From Arboricoccus pini (GTDB lineage: Bacteria > Pseudomonadota > Alphaproteobacteria > Geminicoccales > Geminicoccaceae), in contig NZ_FYEH01000002.1 of the NCBI RefSeq assembly GCF_900187945.1, positions 186,001-250,000 of the forward strand: 64,000 nucleotides of DNA, written 5' to 3'. A program made the position numbers and the translations under genes. Positions 1 to 9,108 of this stretch are shown one piece after another. How positions within the stretch are numbered: position 1 is the stretch's first letter; every line of letters starts with the position of its first letter. The notes under the pieces are model-generated. The model saw only the letters and a list, made by a program, of their open reading frames with translations. It did not search any database and was not told the origin of the DNA.

Positions 1-70
1 TGAGCGCCGCCCGCAGCAGATCGCGGTCGCTGAAGCGATAGCCGATGATCGTTTCGATTTCTTGTGACAA
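1..70 (-). CDS. rnc: Ribonuclease III, N-terminal fragment (cut by window edge)
   Basis: Only about 23 codons are inside the window. The minus-strand translation contains I-I-G-Y-R-F-S-D-R-D-L-L-R-A-A-L, which fits the first helix of RNase III, the double-stranded RNA endonuclease that matures rRNA. No ATG lies in this frame nearby; the best start I can see is TTG at 70-68, giving L-S-Q-E-I-E before the conserved helix. The gene follows lepB on the same strand, the usual lepB-rnc order in alphaproteobacteria. Identity rests on this short motif plus the context. The exact start is uncertain. Confidence 0.6.
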   Translation of the reverse strand, partial: MSQEIETIIGYRFSDRDLLRAAL

Positions 71-154
71 GGGTCCGTTCGTCCGAAGCCCATCAGGGCA
101 AAATCGCCGCCGATGGCCTACCGGGACATATGACGGCGCTGGAGTTAAAGCTCG

Positions 155-907
155 CTAGCGAATAATCGAGAACAAACGATCATAGCGGATCGCGGTCGGC
201 CAGGTCCAGGGCATGAACAGATCAGCCGTGCCATCCACCGAGAAAAACAGAATATCGGCACGACCGATAAGATTCTCGATAGGAACGTAACCGACCTCGT
301 TGGTGCGCGAGTCCAAGGAATTGTCGCGATTGTCGCCCATGGCAAACACATGACCGGGCGGAACCTCGAAGACACCGGTATTGTCGAGCGGACCGTTCGG
401 CGTGATATCGAGAATATAGTGCTGACGGCCGTTGGGCAGTGTCTCGATAAGCCGCTGGGCCGTGATCGTCCGCCCGTCGATCGATTCGTCGAACGTGCCG
501 GCGGCCTGGAGTTCAACAGGCTTGCCGTTAATGTTGAGAACGCCGTTCAGCACCTGGATCTTGTCGCCGGGAAGTCCAACGATGCGCTTGATATAGTCCG
601 TCTTGCCATCGGACGGCAGCTTGAAGACGGCAACGTCACCGCGCTCCGGCACCCGTCCGAACAGGCGTCCTTGGAAAAGCGGCAGACTGAGCGGCAGAGA
701 GAAATGGCTATAGCCATAAGAAAATTTGGAAACGAACAGGTAGTCGCCCACGAGCAAAGTGGGCTTCATCGAACCTGAGGGGATATTGAAGGGCTCGTAG
801 GCCACCGTGCGCACGGCGAGCGCGATGATGATAGCATAGACGAGAGTCTTGACGGTTTCGAGCACACCGCCGCGTTTACGGTCGGCGACGCTTAGGGATT
901 TTTGCAT
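155..907 (-). CDS. lepB: Signal peptidase I
   Basis: A 250-residue type I signal peptidase that removes signal peptides from exported proteins at the outer face of the inner membrane. One N-terminal membrane segment (about residues 20-36) precedes box B, N-I-P-S-G-S-M-K-P-T, with catalytic Ser46. The general base is Lys107 in D-Y-I-K-R-I-V-G-L-P-G-D, and box E is G-D-N-R-D-N-S-L-D-S-R. The frame stays open upstream to 1036, but that extension has no conserved content, so I start at the ATG at 907, just before M-Q-K-S. It sits between acpS and rnc, all on the minus strand, and is probably cotranscribed with them. Confidence 0.95.
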   Translation of the reverse strand: MQKSLSVADRKRGGVLETVKTLVYAIIIALAVRTVAYEPFNIPSGSMKPTLLVGDYLFVSKFSYGYSHFSLPLSLPLFQGRLFGRVPERGDVAVFKLPSDGKTDYIKRIVGLPGDKIQVLNGVLNINGKPVELQAAGTFDESIDGRTITAQRLIETLPNGRQHYILDITPNGPLDNTGVFEVPPGHVFAMGDNRDNSLDSRTNEVGYVPIENLIGRADILFFSVDGTADLFMPWTWPTAIRYDRLFSIIR

Positions 908-1167
908 ACTGGTCGTACGTCCAACTACCACCGGGCCGGTAGGCGGTGCATCACCGCCGCGCGAAGAACCGGTTCCACATCGAGCATGACCTGTCACGAC
1001 CAGAGGCCGACGGCAAGCCGGCGGCCCGCGCGTCATCGGGGCGATGCGGAGATTAGATCACGCGCGATCGGCAAACAAGCAACCCAACCGGCGAGATTCC
1101 CGACTGGCTACACCATCGCGAGGCCGTCGGGTGCCTTCCCTCAGGGACCGGAGAGAGGCATGACGAC

Positions 1168-1566
1168 TCAAATCGGCAGTGCGCTGATGATGACGATGGC
1201 TTGTGCCAAGGGAGGCTCGTCCGTCAGCGTCAGCTCGATCGAGGCTCGCATGCCAGGCGGCGTCAGCGCTTCCAGGCGGGTCAGCGCGCCGCCGGTGAGG
1301 ACCAGGGTAGGTTTGCCGCCGGGCAAGTTGACGACCCCGATGTCACGCCAGAAAACGCCACGCGCCAAGCCGGTGCCCAGTGCCTTGGCACCGGCCTCCT
1401 TGGCAGCGTAGCGCTTGGCGTAGGATTCCGCCCGCGTCGCCCGTGCATCGCTCTTGGCCCTCTCGATATCGGTGAAGCACCGTAGCGTGAAACGTTCGCC
1501 GAACCGTGCAAGCGTCTGCTCGATCCGCCTGATGTCGACAAGATCGGTGCCGATGCCAATGATCAT
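1168..1566 (-). CDS. acpS: Holo-[acyl-carrier-protein] synthase
   Basis: A 132-residue phosphopantetheinyl transferase. It moves 4'-phosphopantetheine from CoA to the serine of apo-ACP and so activates fatty-acid synthesis. Both signature motifs are present: G-I-G-T-D-L-V-D near the N-terminus (Mg-binding Asp) and K-R-Y-A-A-K-E-A (catalytic Glu/Lys). Its length matches the family. It lies 18 bases after the comM stop. A 260-base spacer, in which I see no gene, separates it from lepB. The usual neighbour pdxJ is absent; comM takes its place upstream. Confidence 0.95.
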   Translation of the reverse strand: MIIGIGTDLVDIRRIEQTLARFGERFTLRCFTDIERAKSDARATRAESYAKRYAAKEAGAKALGTGLARGVFWRDIGVVNLPGGKPTLVLTGGALTRLEALTPPGMRASIELTLTDEPPLAQAIVIISALPI

Positions 1567-1584
1567 TAAGCAAATCCGCTTTGT

Positions 1585-3141
1585 TTAAGGTCGACCCAAC
1601 CCGGCTGAGCTGCGGCGAAAGCTGATGGCCTCGGCCAGATGCGCCTTACCAATATCTGGGGAGCCCGCAAGATCGGCAATCGTGCGGGCCACGCGCAAGA
1701 TCCGATGATAGCCGCGTGCCGAAAGATGCAATGTATCCGAGGCACGACGCAAAAGGAGGCGACAGTGTTCGTCGAGCATGGCGATGTTATCCAAGACTTG
1801 CCCTTCGGCTTCGCTGTTGGTGCGAAGCCGGGCGGCCCCCAGTGCCTGGAAGCGGTCGGCCTGGACGAGACGGGCTTTGAGCACGCGTGCCGCGATTTCG
1901 GCCGAACCTTCGGCGGGCGGCGGCAGATCGAGATCCGCGGATCCGACCGCCCGGACATCGACGCTGATGTCGAACCGGTCGAGAAGCGGACCCGAAATCC
2001 GAGCCTTATATTCACCGCCGCAGCGGGGCGCTTTCCGGCAAGCTTGCAGCGGATCGTCGAGATGGCCGCAGCGACAAGGATTCATGGCCGCCACAAGCTG
2101 GAAACGTGCGGGATACGTCACGTGGAGGTTCGCCCGCGCCACCGTTACCGAGCCCCTTTCGACGGGCTGACGGAGCGATTCCAACACCTGCCGGCTGAAT
2201 TCCGGCAGTTCGTCCAGGAAGAGAACACCCTTGTGCGCCAGGGAAACCTCCCCCGGCCGTGCATGCGCGCCGCCCCCCACCATAGCGGCCATCGAGGCCG
2301 CATGGTGGGGGGCTCGGAAGGGGCGGCGCTTGCTAAGCCGGCCATCCTTGAGCCGGCCGCCGACGCTGGCAATCATGCCGACCTCCAGCGCCTCGGCCGG
2401 ATCGAGCGGTGGCAGGATTCCGGCGATCCTCGCCGCCAGCATCGACTTACCGGCACCGGGAGGACCGCACATGAGCAGATTGTGACCGCCGGCGGCAGCG
2501 ATCTCGATCGCCCGCTTGGCCGATTCCTGTCCCTTGACGTCACGCATGTCGGCGATCTCGGCCTCACCCTCGCGGAGGCGGATCATTGGCGCCGCCAGTG
2601 GCTGCAAGCCCTTGATATGATTGACGAGAGCCGTCAGTGAAGGCACGGGCGTGACCGCGATGTCTTCAGCCAGCCATGCGGCCTCGCCAGCGGAGGCGGC
2701 CGGACAGATCAGGCCCATGTTTCGCTGCGAGGCTGCGATGGCGGCGGCCAGTACGCCAGCGACACCGCGCACGGTGCCGTCCAGGGCGAGTTCGCCCAAG
2801 ACGAGGCGACCCTCAACTGCAGCTGGCGGCACGATCCCCATGGCGACGAAAAGACCGAGGGCAATCGGCAGATCGTAGAGGCTGCCTTCCTTGGCAAGAT
2901 CAGCGGGTGCAAGATTGACGATGACCCGCCTGGGCGGCAGGGCCAGGCCCATGGCAGACAATGCCGCGCGTACCCGCTCCCGGCTTTCGGCCACCGCCTT
3001 ATCGGGCAGCCCGACAACCGCGAAAGCCGGCAGTCCCGGGCAGACTTGGACCTGGACGTCGACCTCTTCAATGTCGATGCCGACAAAGGCCACGCTTTTG
3101 ACTCGCGCGATCGCCAATGTCTCACTGCCCAACCTTGCCAT
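1585..3141 (-). CDS. comM: YifB/ComM family Mg-chelatase-like AAA+ ATPase
   Basis: A 518-residue protein of the YifB/ComM family. ComM is a hexameric helicase that promotes branch migration during natural transformation; the role in this organism is inferred from the family. An N-terminal Lon-protease-like fold domain (about 1-170; G-L-P-A-F-A-V-V-G-L-P near residue 40) precedes the AAA+ core. Walker A is G-P-P-G-A-G-K-S (226-233), Walker B is V-L-F-L-D-E (306-311), and a Cys-rich N-P-C-R-C-G-H stretch marks the C-terminal Mg-chelatase-like part. The ATG at 3141 agrees with the normal family N-terminus. It heads the acpS-lepB-rnc cluster. Confidence 0.93.
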   Translation of the reverse strand: MARLGSETLAIARVKSVAFVGIDIEEVDVQVQVCPGLPAFAVVGLPDKAVAESRERVRAALSAMGLALPPRRVIVNLAPADLAKEGSLYDLPIALGLFVAMGIVPPAAVEGRLVLGELALDGTVRGVAGVLAAAIAASQRNMGLICPAASAGEAAWLAEDIAVTPVPSLTALVNHIKGLQPLAAPMIRLREGEAEIADMRDVKGQESAKRAIEIAAAGGHNLLMCGPPGAGKSMLAARIAGILPPLDPAEALEVGMIASVGGRLKDGRLSKRRPFRAPHHAASMAAMVGGGAHARPGEVSLAHKGVLFLDELPEFSRQVLESLRQPVERGSVTVARANLHVTYPARFQLVAAMNPCRCGHLDDPLQACRKAPRCGGEYKARISGPLLDRFDISVDVRAVGSADLDLPPPAEGSAEIAARVLKARLVQADRFQALGAARLRTNSEAEGQVLDNIAMLDEHCRLLLRRASDTLHLSARGYHRILRVARTIADLAGSPDIGKAHLAEAISFRRSSAGLGRP

Positions 3142-3216
3142 TCGCCCTTCTCCATTGTCCCCGAGAAAGCCGGACCATGGAGAAACAAGGTAAACAATAG
3201 CTTACCGGCTCTCGGA

Positions 3217-3789
3217 CTAGCGCGCCACGTTGGGCTCGGCCCGCATCCGGCTGGCATGTCGCGCCTGGATCCGCAGGGCGCGTGCCTGCCGCACGGATCG
3301 GATGGCGTAGAAGACGGCAAAGTAGAAGACGGCGCCGACGATCGCCGCCAGCGGCAAGGAACCCACCAGCATGGGCAGCAAGACCGTCTCCAGGCGTGCC
3401 CACAGCTGAGCGAACGAAAAAAAGTCGGTCGTTGGAAGATGACCTGCGGCACGGCCCATAATCCGCTCGCCGAGCTCATAGGTCGAGGCCCAGATCAACG
3501 GCAGCGTCCATGGATTGGCCGCGGCGGTACCGATGACGGCCGCGATGATGTTACCGCGCAGAAGATAGGTTACCGTCACGGCGATGCCGACGTGAAAACC
3601 CAAAAGCGGCGTCATCGACGTGGCAGCGCCGAGGGCGAAGCCAATGGCGATCTGGTAGGGCGAACCCGACAGACGCTGGATACGGCGCCAATAATAGATG
3701 CCCATGCGGCGAAAACCGCAACTCGGCCAAAGATAGCTCCGCAAGCGCTGGCGCTTGCTCAAGGGTCGGCGTCGGCCGAACAAGCTCAT
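3217..3789 (-). CDS. DUF2062 membrane protein
   Basis: A 190-residue membrane protein. The central part contains the DUF2062 pattern: a W-R-R-I-Q-R-L-S-G-S-P-Y lead-in, a Gly/Ala-rich segment G-F-A-L-G-A-A-T-S-M-T-P, and a conserved A-A-A-N-P-W-T-L-P motif between membrane spans. Hydrophobic segments fall around residues 48-65, 70-95 and 135-160, and the C-terminal tail is basic. Function is unknown for the family. It lies between comM and rsh on the same strand with about 60-75 base spacers, so it may be cotranscribed with either. Confidence 0.85.
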   Translation of the reverse strand: MSLFGRRRPLSKRQRLRSYLWPSCGFRRMGIYYWRRIQRLSGSPYQIAIGFALGAATSMTPLLGFHVGIAVTVTYLLRGNIIAAVIGTAAANPWTLPLIWASTYELGERIMGRAAGHLPTTDFFSFAQLWARLETVLLPMLVGSLPLAAIVGAVFYFAVFYAIRSVRQARALRIQARHASRMRAEPNVAR

Positions 3790-3852
3790 GGTCGGATCAA
3801 ATCGTCGCTGTCGGCAGTCGTATGCCAGAATGGGGCGGTCGTCGGCTTCGCA

Positions 3853-6144
3853 TCAGGAACTCGATCTCTCGACCGAGCAAACGCCCTCCGTGCCGCGCAA
3901 AGCCGCCATGATGCGCGAGACATGCTCGAGGCTGGTCACCTCAACGTCGAGCGCGATCTCGAGAAGTTCGCCCGAGCGTCGCCCAAAGCGGACATCGAGG
4001 ATGTTGGCATCGAGCTTGCCGACTACGGTCGAAACCAGCCCCAGGGCGCCGGGCTTGTTCAGAAAGACCAGGGCCAGACGGGCCCGGGCACGGGTGGTTC
4101 GCGCGCCTTTGTCGTTCCAGCCGATATCGATCGCTCGCTCGACCAGCTCCTTATCCCTGCCAATGACGGCGCAATCCATACGGTGCACCGCGATGGAACG
4201 TCCGCTACGTACGATCCCAATGATCGCGTCGCCCGGAATTGGGTGGCAGCAGCCAGCATAGTGAAACGCCGTGCCAACAGGCAGGCCCAGGATCGGCGAC
4301 TGCTTCTTGTCGACCGGTTGGTCCTCGGTCTTGCGCCGGATCGGCACGACCTTTTGATCGACGTCCGGCAAAGCCGGCCGTTTCAACTCGGGATAAACGG
4401 CATCCAGGACCAGCTTGGGCCCAACCGTGCCCTCACCGATCGAGGCCAGCAGGTCATCAACCGTCTTCTGCGTGAAATTCGCAAGCGCCCGCTCGAGCAG
4501 CTTGTCAGTAATCGCCACATGCTCGGACTTGGCCAGCTTTTGCATAATATCGCGGCCTTGCGCCACGAAGTCTGAGCGCTGACGTACGCGCAGATAACGC
4601 CGAATCCTGGCCCGCGCCTTGCCCGTGACGACAAAGCGCTCCCAGGCCGCGGTGGGTGCCGCATTCTTGCTTGTGACGATCTCGACCTGATCGCCGTTCT
4701 GCAGCCGATAGCGCAATTGCACCATGCGGCCATCAACTTTGGCGCCGACACAATGATCGCCTACCTGGCTGTGCACGGCATACGCGAAGTCGACCGGCGT
4801 CGCGCCGCGCGGGAGGGCGATGAGGTCTCCCTTGGGCGAAAAGCAGAAGACTTGGTCCTCGTACATTTCGAGTTTGGTATTCTCGAGAAACTCCTCGGGC
4901 CCGTTTGCGTGCTCGAGGATGTCGAGCAACTCGCGTATCCACCGATAGCGTCGCCCTTCGGTGATCGCAGCATTGTCCTTGTAGGCCCAATGCGCGGCCA
5001 CACCCAGTTGCGCGAATTCGTGCATCTCAAGCGTGCGGATCTGCACCTCGATCTTACGCTTCTCGGGGCCGATGATCGTGGTGTGCAGCGAACGATAGCC
5101 GTTAGGCTTCGGCGTACTGATGAAATCCTTGAAGCGTCCGGGCAGCATCGCGTAGTGCCCGTGGATGATACCAAGCGCCGCGTAACAGTCAGCCACATCC
5201 GCAACCAGGACCCGAAAGGCCATGATGTCTGAGAGCTGCTCGAAGCTCATGTTCTTCCGTTCCATCTTGCGCCAGATGGAATAGGCGGCCTTTTCACGGC
5301 CGGAGACTTCGGCCGTTATATCGGCGGCCGCCAGCGTTTCAGTCAGTTCCACCGTGATACGCTGGACCAAGTCTACTTCGTCGCGACGCAATTGGCCCAG
5401 CCGGTGGCTGATACTGGCCTTCGCGTCCGGCCAGAGATGGCCAAACGCCAGATCCTCAAGCTCAGCCCTGACAGAATCCATGCCGATACGCTCGGCCAGG
5501 GGGGCATAGATCTCCATCGTCTCGATGGCGATCCGCCGGCGCTTCTCGTCTGTCTTGATGAAGTTGAGCGTTCGCATGTTGTGCAGCCGGTCTGCCAGCT
5601 TGACCAGCAGAACACGGATGTCATCCGACATGGCGAGAAGAAGCTTGCGAAAATTCTCCGCTTGAGCCGTCTGCGCCGATTGCAGTTCGAGCTTGTTGAG
5701 TTTTGTCACGCCATCGACAAGACGTGCGACCGTCGGGCCAAACAGCCTGTCGATCTCCTCGAGAGTCGCGCCCGTGTCTTCGACAGTGTCGTGAAGAAGC
5801 GCCGTGGCGATGGTGGCGCAATCGAGCCTGAAGCCGGTCAGGATTCCGGCCACCTCGACAGGATGATGAAAATAAGGGTCACCCGAGGCGCGCAACTGCG
5901 ACCCATGCGCCTTCATCGCGAAGACATAGGCACGATTGAGCAGATCCTCGTCGGCCTCGGGATCATATGCGCGGACGCGCTCCACGAGTTCGTATTGCCG
6001 CATGATCGGCCGCCGCTTGACGACGGCCGGTGTCGACGCGGGCATCGCCGCCGGAAACGATGCCGAGCCCGGAGGAACGGCTGGCCTGTCCAAAGCCGCA
6101 GATGCAGCTTCGTCCGCCCTCACCGCCGCCTCATCAAGCGCCAT
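3853..6144 (-). CDS. rsh: Bifunctional (p)ppGpp synthetase/hydrolase (RSH)
   Basis: A 763-residue RelA/SpoT homologue that makes and degrades the stringent-response alarmone. The HD hydrolase domain carries H-H (93-94) and L-L-H-D-T-V-E-D-T (117-124). The synthetase domain has R-F-K-D (337-340) followed by T-P-K-P-N-G-Y-R-S-L-H. R-x-K-D is the motif linked to bifunctional enzymes, as opposed to E-x-D-D in RelA. A TGS domain (about 430-500) and a C-terminal ACT domain (about 690-760) complete the long form. The start at 6144 is supported by GGAGG six bases upstream, which gives a roughly 45-residue Ala/Pro-rich extension before the usual M-R-Q-Y-E-L. It lies just downstream of rpoZ. Confidence 0.96.
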   Translation of the reverse strand: MALDEAAVRADEAASAALDRPAVPPGSASFPAAMPASTPAVVKRRPIMRQYELVERVRAYDPEADEDLLNRAYVFAMKAHGSQLRASGDPYFHHPVEVAGILTGFRLDCATIATALLHDTVEDTGATLEEIDRLFGPTVARLVDGVTKLNKLELQSAQTAQAENFRKLLLAMSDDIRVLLVKLADRLHNMRTLNFIKTDEKRRRIAIETMEIYAPLAERIGMDSVRAELEDLAFGHLWPDAKASISHRLGQLRRDEVDLVQRITVELTETLAAADITAEVSGREKAAYSIWRKMERKNMSFEQLSDIMAFRVLVADVADCYAALGIIHGHYAMLPGRFKDFISTPKPNGYRSLHTTIIGPEKRKIEVQIRTLEMHEFAQLGVAAHWAYKDNAAITEGRRYRWIRELLDILEHANGPEEFLENTKLEMYEDQVFCFSPKGDLIALPRGATPVDFAYAVHSQVGDHCVGAKVDGRMVQLRYRLQNGDQVEIVTSKNAAPTAAWERFVVTGKARARIRRYLRVRQRSDFVAQGRDIMQKLAKSEHVAITDKLLERALANFTQKTVDDLLASIGEGTVGPKLVLDAVYPELKRPALPDVDQKVVPIRRKTEDQPVDKKQSPILGLPVGTAFHYAGCCHPIPGDAIIGIVRSGRSIAVHRMDCAVIGRDKELVERAIDIGWNDKGARTTRARARLALVFLNKPGALGLVSTVVGKLDANILDVRFGRRSGELLEIALDVEVTSLEHVSRIMAALRGTEGVCSVERSSS

Positions 6145-6170
6145 TGAAGCCTCCGCCCAATCTCCTGAGC

Positions 6171-6530
6171 TCAGTCCTCGTCCGCCACCTCGTGCTCGCT
6201 GTAGCTGACGCCGCTCGGCATCGGCGCCACGATGCCTGCATCCTGCGGCGGGATGAGGGCTTCCAACTCCTGAGCAAGGTCCGAAGGCTCGTCGGTCTCG
6301 AGCTCGACGTGACGACGCAGACCATGCACCAGCTCATAGCGAAGGTGGTCGAAGTCGATCGTCTCGTCGGCGATCTCGCGCAACGCCACGACCGGGTTCT
6401 TGTCATTATCCCTGTCGACCGACAGTACCGAACCGGCTGCGATATCCCGCGCCCGCTGGGCTGCCAGCATGACCAGCTCGAACCTCGAGGGGACGCGTTC
6501 GATGCAATCCTCGACGGTGATGCGCGCCAT
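6171..6530 (-). CDS. rpoZ: RNA polymerase omega subunit
   Basis: A 119-residue omega subunit, which helps assemble beta' into RNA polymerase and forms part of a ppGpp-binding site. The N-terminal [10 protein letters not shown] and the following [13 protein letters not shown] are the canonical omega helices, followed by [10 protein letters not shown]. The C-terminal 50 residues are acidic and poorly conserved, as in many alphaproteobacteria. I start at the ATG at 6530, preceded by a purine-rich GAGGTTGGAG. The next gene, rsh, begins 26 bases downstream, the classical rpoZ-spoT arrangement. Confidence 0.95.
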   Translation of the reverse strand: MARITVEDCIERVPSRFELVMLAAQRARDIAAGSVLSVDRDNDKNPVVALREIADETIDFDHLRYELVHGLRRHVELETDEPSDLAQELEALIPPQDAGIVAPMPSGVSYSEHEVADED

Positions 6531-6792
6531 GAACTCCAACCTCTGTGACAAAGCCTATAATCGGATCAAATTAGGCTAGGGAGTGGCAATTCGCAATCAC
6601 CCAGCTAGGATTTAGCTTGGCAGCGTTACCTGCGGGCTACGCAACGCGTTTTTGACCGTCTCATTTGCATGTGGCGGAAGCAATATTCCCGAGCGCCCAA
6701 AACGAGACGGAAACCATTGCCACTCCTGCGTATGTCAGATAGATATGATCGATTGATTTGCGCTACTAAATATTCTTCCGGAGCATTATAGT

Positions 6793-7425
6793 ATGGCAAG
6801 CGACGCTTTGCCTCTGGGGTTCAACCCGCAAGATCGTATCGCACTCTTTATTGATGGTGCAAATCTCTACCAAGCAGCACGCGCGCTGGCATTTGACATC
6901 GATTACAAGCGGCTGCTTGGTAATTTCACCCGGCAGGCCCGATTCGTTCGCGCCTACTATTACACTGCGCTTTTAGATGAGCAGGAATATTCACCCATAA
7001 GGCCGCTCGTCGACTGGCTCGACTATAACGGCTATTCCATGGTCACTAAACCCCTCAAGGAGTTCGCCCAGGCCGCAGGCCGGCGAAAGTTCAAGGGAAA
7101 CATGGATGTCGAAATTGCCGTCGACGTCATGGAGCTGTCGGCTAATCTCGACCATGTCGTCCTGATTTCAGGTGACGGCGATTTTCGCCGGCTGGTCGAG
7201 GCGGTCCAACGACGCGGCGTGCGCGTGACGGTCATTAGCACGATAAGAACGCAGCCGCCGATGATTGCCGACGAGTTGCGCCGCCAGGCCGATCAGTTTC
7301 TGGATCTCGTCGAGCTTCAGCCCTTCATCGCCCGCCAATCGAGTGCGCACGGCACCGAAGATGATGTCGACGATGACGGGTATGACGAAGAATTCGACGA
7401 CGAGTTCGACGACGAACAGAGCTAA
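6793..7425 (+). CDS. NYN (PIN-like) domain protein, LabA family
   Basis: A 210-residue protein with an NYN domain, a PIN-like fold expected to act as a metal-dependent RNase. The acidic constellation is visible: F-I-D-G-A-N (Asp21, Asn24), G-N-M-D-V-E-I-A-V-D (Asp105, Asp111) and S-G-D-G-D-F (Asp128, Asp130). The C-terminal 25 residues are an almost pure Asp/Glu tail. A GGAG lies about ten bases before the ATG. The 260-base spacer to rpoZ is AT-richer than its surroundings and must hold divergent promoters. A uracil-DNA glycosylase gene follows after 49 bases. RNA substrate and role are unknown. Confidence 0.9.
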   Translation: MASDALPLGFNPQDRIALFIDGANLYQAARALAFDIDYKRLLGNFTRQARFVRAYYYTALLDEQEYSPIRPLVDWLDYNGYSMVTKPLKEFAQAAGRRKFKGNMDVEIAVDVMELSANLDHVVLISGDGDFRRLVEAVQRRGVRVTVISTIRTQPPMIADELRRQADQFLDLVELQPFIARQSSAHGTEDDVDDDGYDEEFDDEFDDEQS

Positions 7426-7474
7426 CGGCAATACAATAGAGCAACTTGAACGCTGCTCTTGCATCTGGACGAAC

Positions 7475-8137
7475 ATGTTGGCAGAGCGCAGCGCGCCGCC
7501 GCCGGATTGCCCTCGATGCCCGCGCTTGGTCGCATACCGACAAACACTGCGCGCATTGCATCATGATTGGTTCAACGCCCCGGTTCCCTCTTTTGGACCG
7601 AGCGACGCCAGGCTGCTCGTCGTCGGTCTTGCACCGGGTGCATCGGGCGCCAATCGTACTGGCCGACCTTTTACAGGGGACTATGCGGGCGTGGTCCTCT
7701 ATCCGGCCTTAGCCTCCGCAGGGCTGGCCAATGAACGCTTCGATGCGAGGCTCGACGACGGGCTAGAACTGCAGGGGGCACGGATCACGAATGCGGTCCG
7801 CTGCGTCCCGCCCGCGAACAAGCCGACTCCCGAGGAGATCCGCAACTGTCGCGATTATCTGCGCGACGAGGTCAGCGCTCTTCCCGCCGACGGGGTGGTC
7901 CTGGCGCTCGGCCGCATCGCCCATGAATCAGTGCTAAAATGTCTGGGCCTAAAGCAGGCCCTCTATCCTTTTGTCCACGGCCAAGTACACCGCCCTCCGG
8001 GAGCTCCGCGTCTCATCGATACCTACCATACGTCACGCTACAACATGAACACAGGCCGGCTGACCCTGGCTATGGTCCAAGCCGTTGCGCGCACGATCCA
8101 GGTCGAGCTCACCAGGCAGGGTTCGGACGGACATTGA
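7475..8137 (+). CDS. Family 5 (UdgB-type) uracil-DNA glycosylase
   Basis: A 220-residue [4Fe-4S] uracil-DNA glycosylase that excises uracil, and often other deaminated bases, from DNA. Cluster ligands fit C-P-R-C (12, 15) and Cys110/Cys125. Motif 1, G-L-A-P-G-A-S-G-A-N-R-T-G-R-P-F-T-G-D (51-69), lacks the catalytic Asp/Asn of families 1-4 and matches family 5. The second motif, H-T-S-R-Y-N-M-N-T-G-R-L-T (185-197), is also family-like. The frame is open further upstream inside the NYN gene; I use the ATG at 7475 because conserved residues start right after it. It is probably cotranscribed with the NYN gene and ends 2 bases from the converging hydrolase. Confidence 0.9.
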   Translation: MLAERSAPPPDCPRCPRLVAYRQTLRALHHDWFNAPVPSFGPSDARLLVVGLAPGASGANRTGRPFTGDYAGVVLYPALASAGLANERFDARLDDGLELQGARITNAVRCVPPANKPTPEEIRNCRDYLRDEVSALPADGVVLALGRIAHESVLKCLGLKQALYPFVHGQVHRPPGAPRLIDTYHTSRYNMNTGRLTLAMVQAVARTIQVELTRQGSDGH

Positions 8138-8139
8138 GT

Positions 8140-9108
8140 TCAAGCGCCGGCGGCTATGGCGGAAAGGGAAGCGATCGGCGTCGGCCGGTTCGCCTCCAGC
8201 GCATCGAGAATGACACGAATTTCCCGCCAGAGACGATCGCGTACCGGCGCGACCTCCCAGAGCAGATCGTGCCTGGCACCAGCAAGATCGACATGACGCG
8301 CGAGTAGTCGTGCTGCCATAAGAGCCGCAGCTTGGTTGGAGACGATGCGGTCCTGCTCGCCGGTAAGCACCGTCATTGGCAGTTTCAGGCCCTCACCGTA
8401 CCCGGGCTGCCACGTCCAGGCGATCGAGCGAAAGGCAGCTCGCAACCAGCCATAGGTAACGCCGCCCACGCGATAGGCGTCATGATGAAGAAGAAGCTGG
8501 CGAAACGATTCGAAGAGTTCGGGATCCGAAGTCAGGGGATTGGACTCGAAACGCCGCCTTGCCGGATGGATCTCCTGTTGACCGGGCGCGTAGGCGCGGG
8601 CCAATCCAACGGCCGTGCCGAGGCCGGCGACGCCCCGAGCCAGCCAGCGAGGCAGGCCGATCCGGATATCGAACATCGGGGCGATGAAAATGGCGGCGGC
8701 GGCGCGCAGATCGCGCTCGACCAAGCCGCGCAAGACAAGATGGCCGCCCATGGAATGGCCGATGACGAGGTCTATCGTCTCCATGCCGCTTTGGCGCATC
8801 CAGCCGAGAACGCAATCGATATCGTCAAGATAGACGGCGAAATCGTCCACATGACCTTTCCGCGAATGCCGCTCGTCCCGCCATGAGCCGCCTTGTCCGC
8901 TCCAGTCCATGATCACGGCCGTATAGGACCAGCCGACCAGGATCTCGAGGCTCGATCTGTATTTCTCGATGAATTCGGCGCGTCCGTTCAAGATCAGGAT
9001 CGTGCCAAGCGATGGACTGGCTGGGCGCGCTATGCCGATCCTGAGCAAGCCTGCTTTGCCCTCGAGCATCCTGACCTCGAGGCGTCGGCTATCAGTCAGG
9101 GAGTCCAT
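8140..9108 (-). CDS. Alpha/beta hydrolase, lysophospholipase/monoacylglycerol lipase-like
   Basis: A 322-residue serine hydrolase resembling PldB/monoacylglycerol lipases, which cleave lysophospholipids or monoglycerides; the substrate here is not known. Visible features are the oxyanion-region motif L-N-G-R-A-E-F-I-E-K-Y, the nucleophile elbow G-H-S-M-G-G (Ser119), the acid in G-E-Q-D-R (Asp253) and His280 in G-A-R-H-D. I see no signal peptide. The frame is open back to 9237, but the ATG at 9108 fits the family N-terminus. It converges on the uracil-DNA glycosylase with a 2-base gap. Confidence 0.88.
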   Translation of the reverse strand: MDSLTDSRRLEVRMLEGKAGLLRIGIARPASPSLGTILILNGRAEFIEKYRSSLEILVGWSYTAVIMDWSGQGGSWRDERHSRKGHVDDFAVYLDDIDCVLGWMRQSGMETIDLVIGHSMGGHLVLRGLVERDLRAAAAIFIAPMFDIRIGLPRWLARGVAGLGTAVGLARAYAPGQQEIHPARRRFESNPLTSDPELFESFRQLLLHHDAYRVGGVTYGWLRAAFRSIAWTWQPGYGEGLKLPMTVLTGEQDRIVSNQAAALMAARLLARHVDLAGARHDLLWEVAPVRDRLWREIRVILDALEANRPTPIASLSAIAAGA

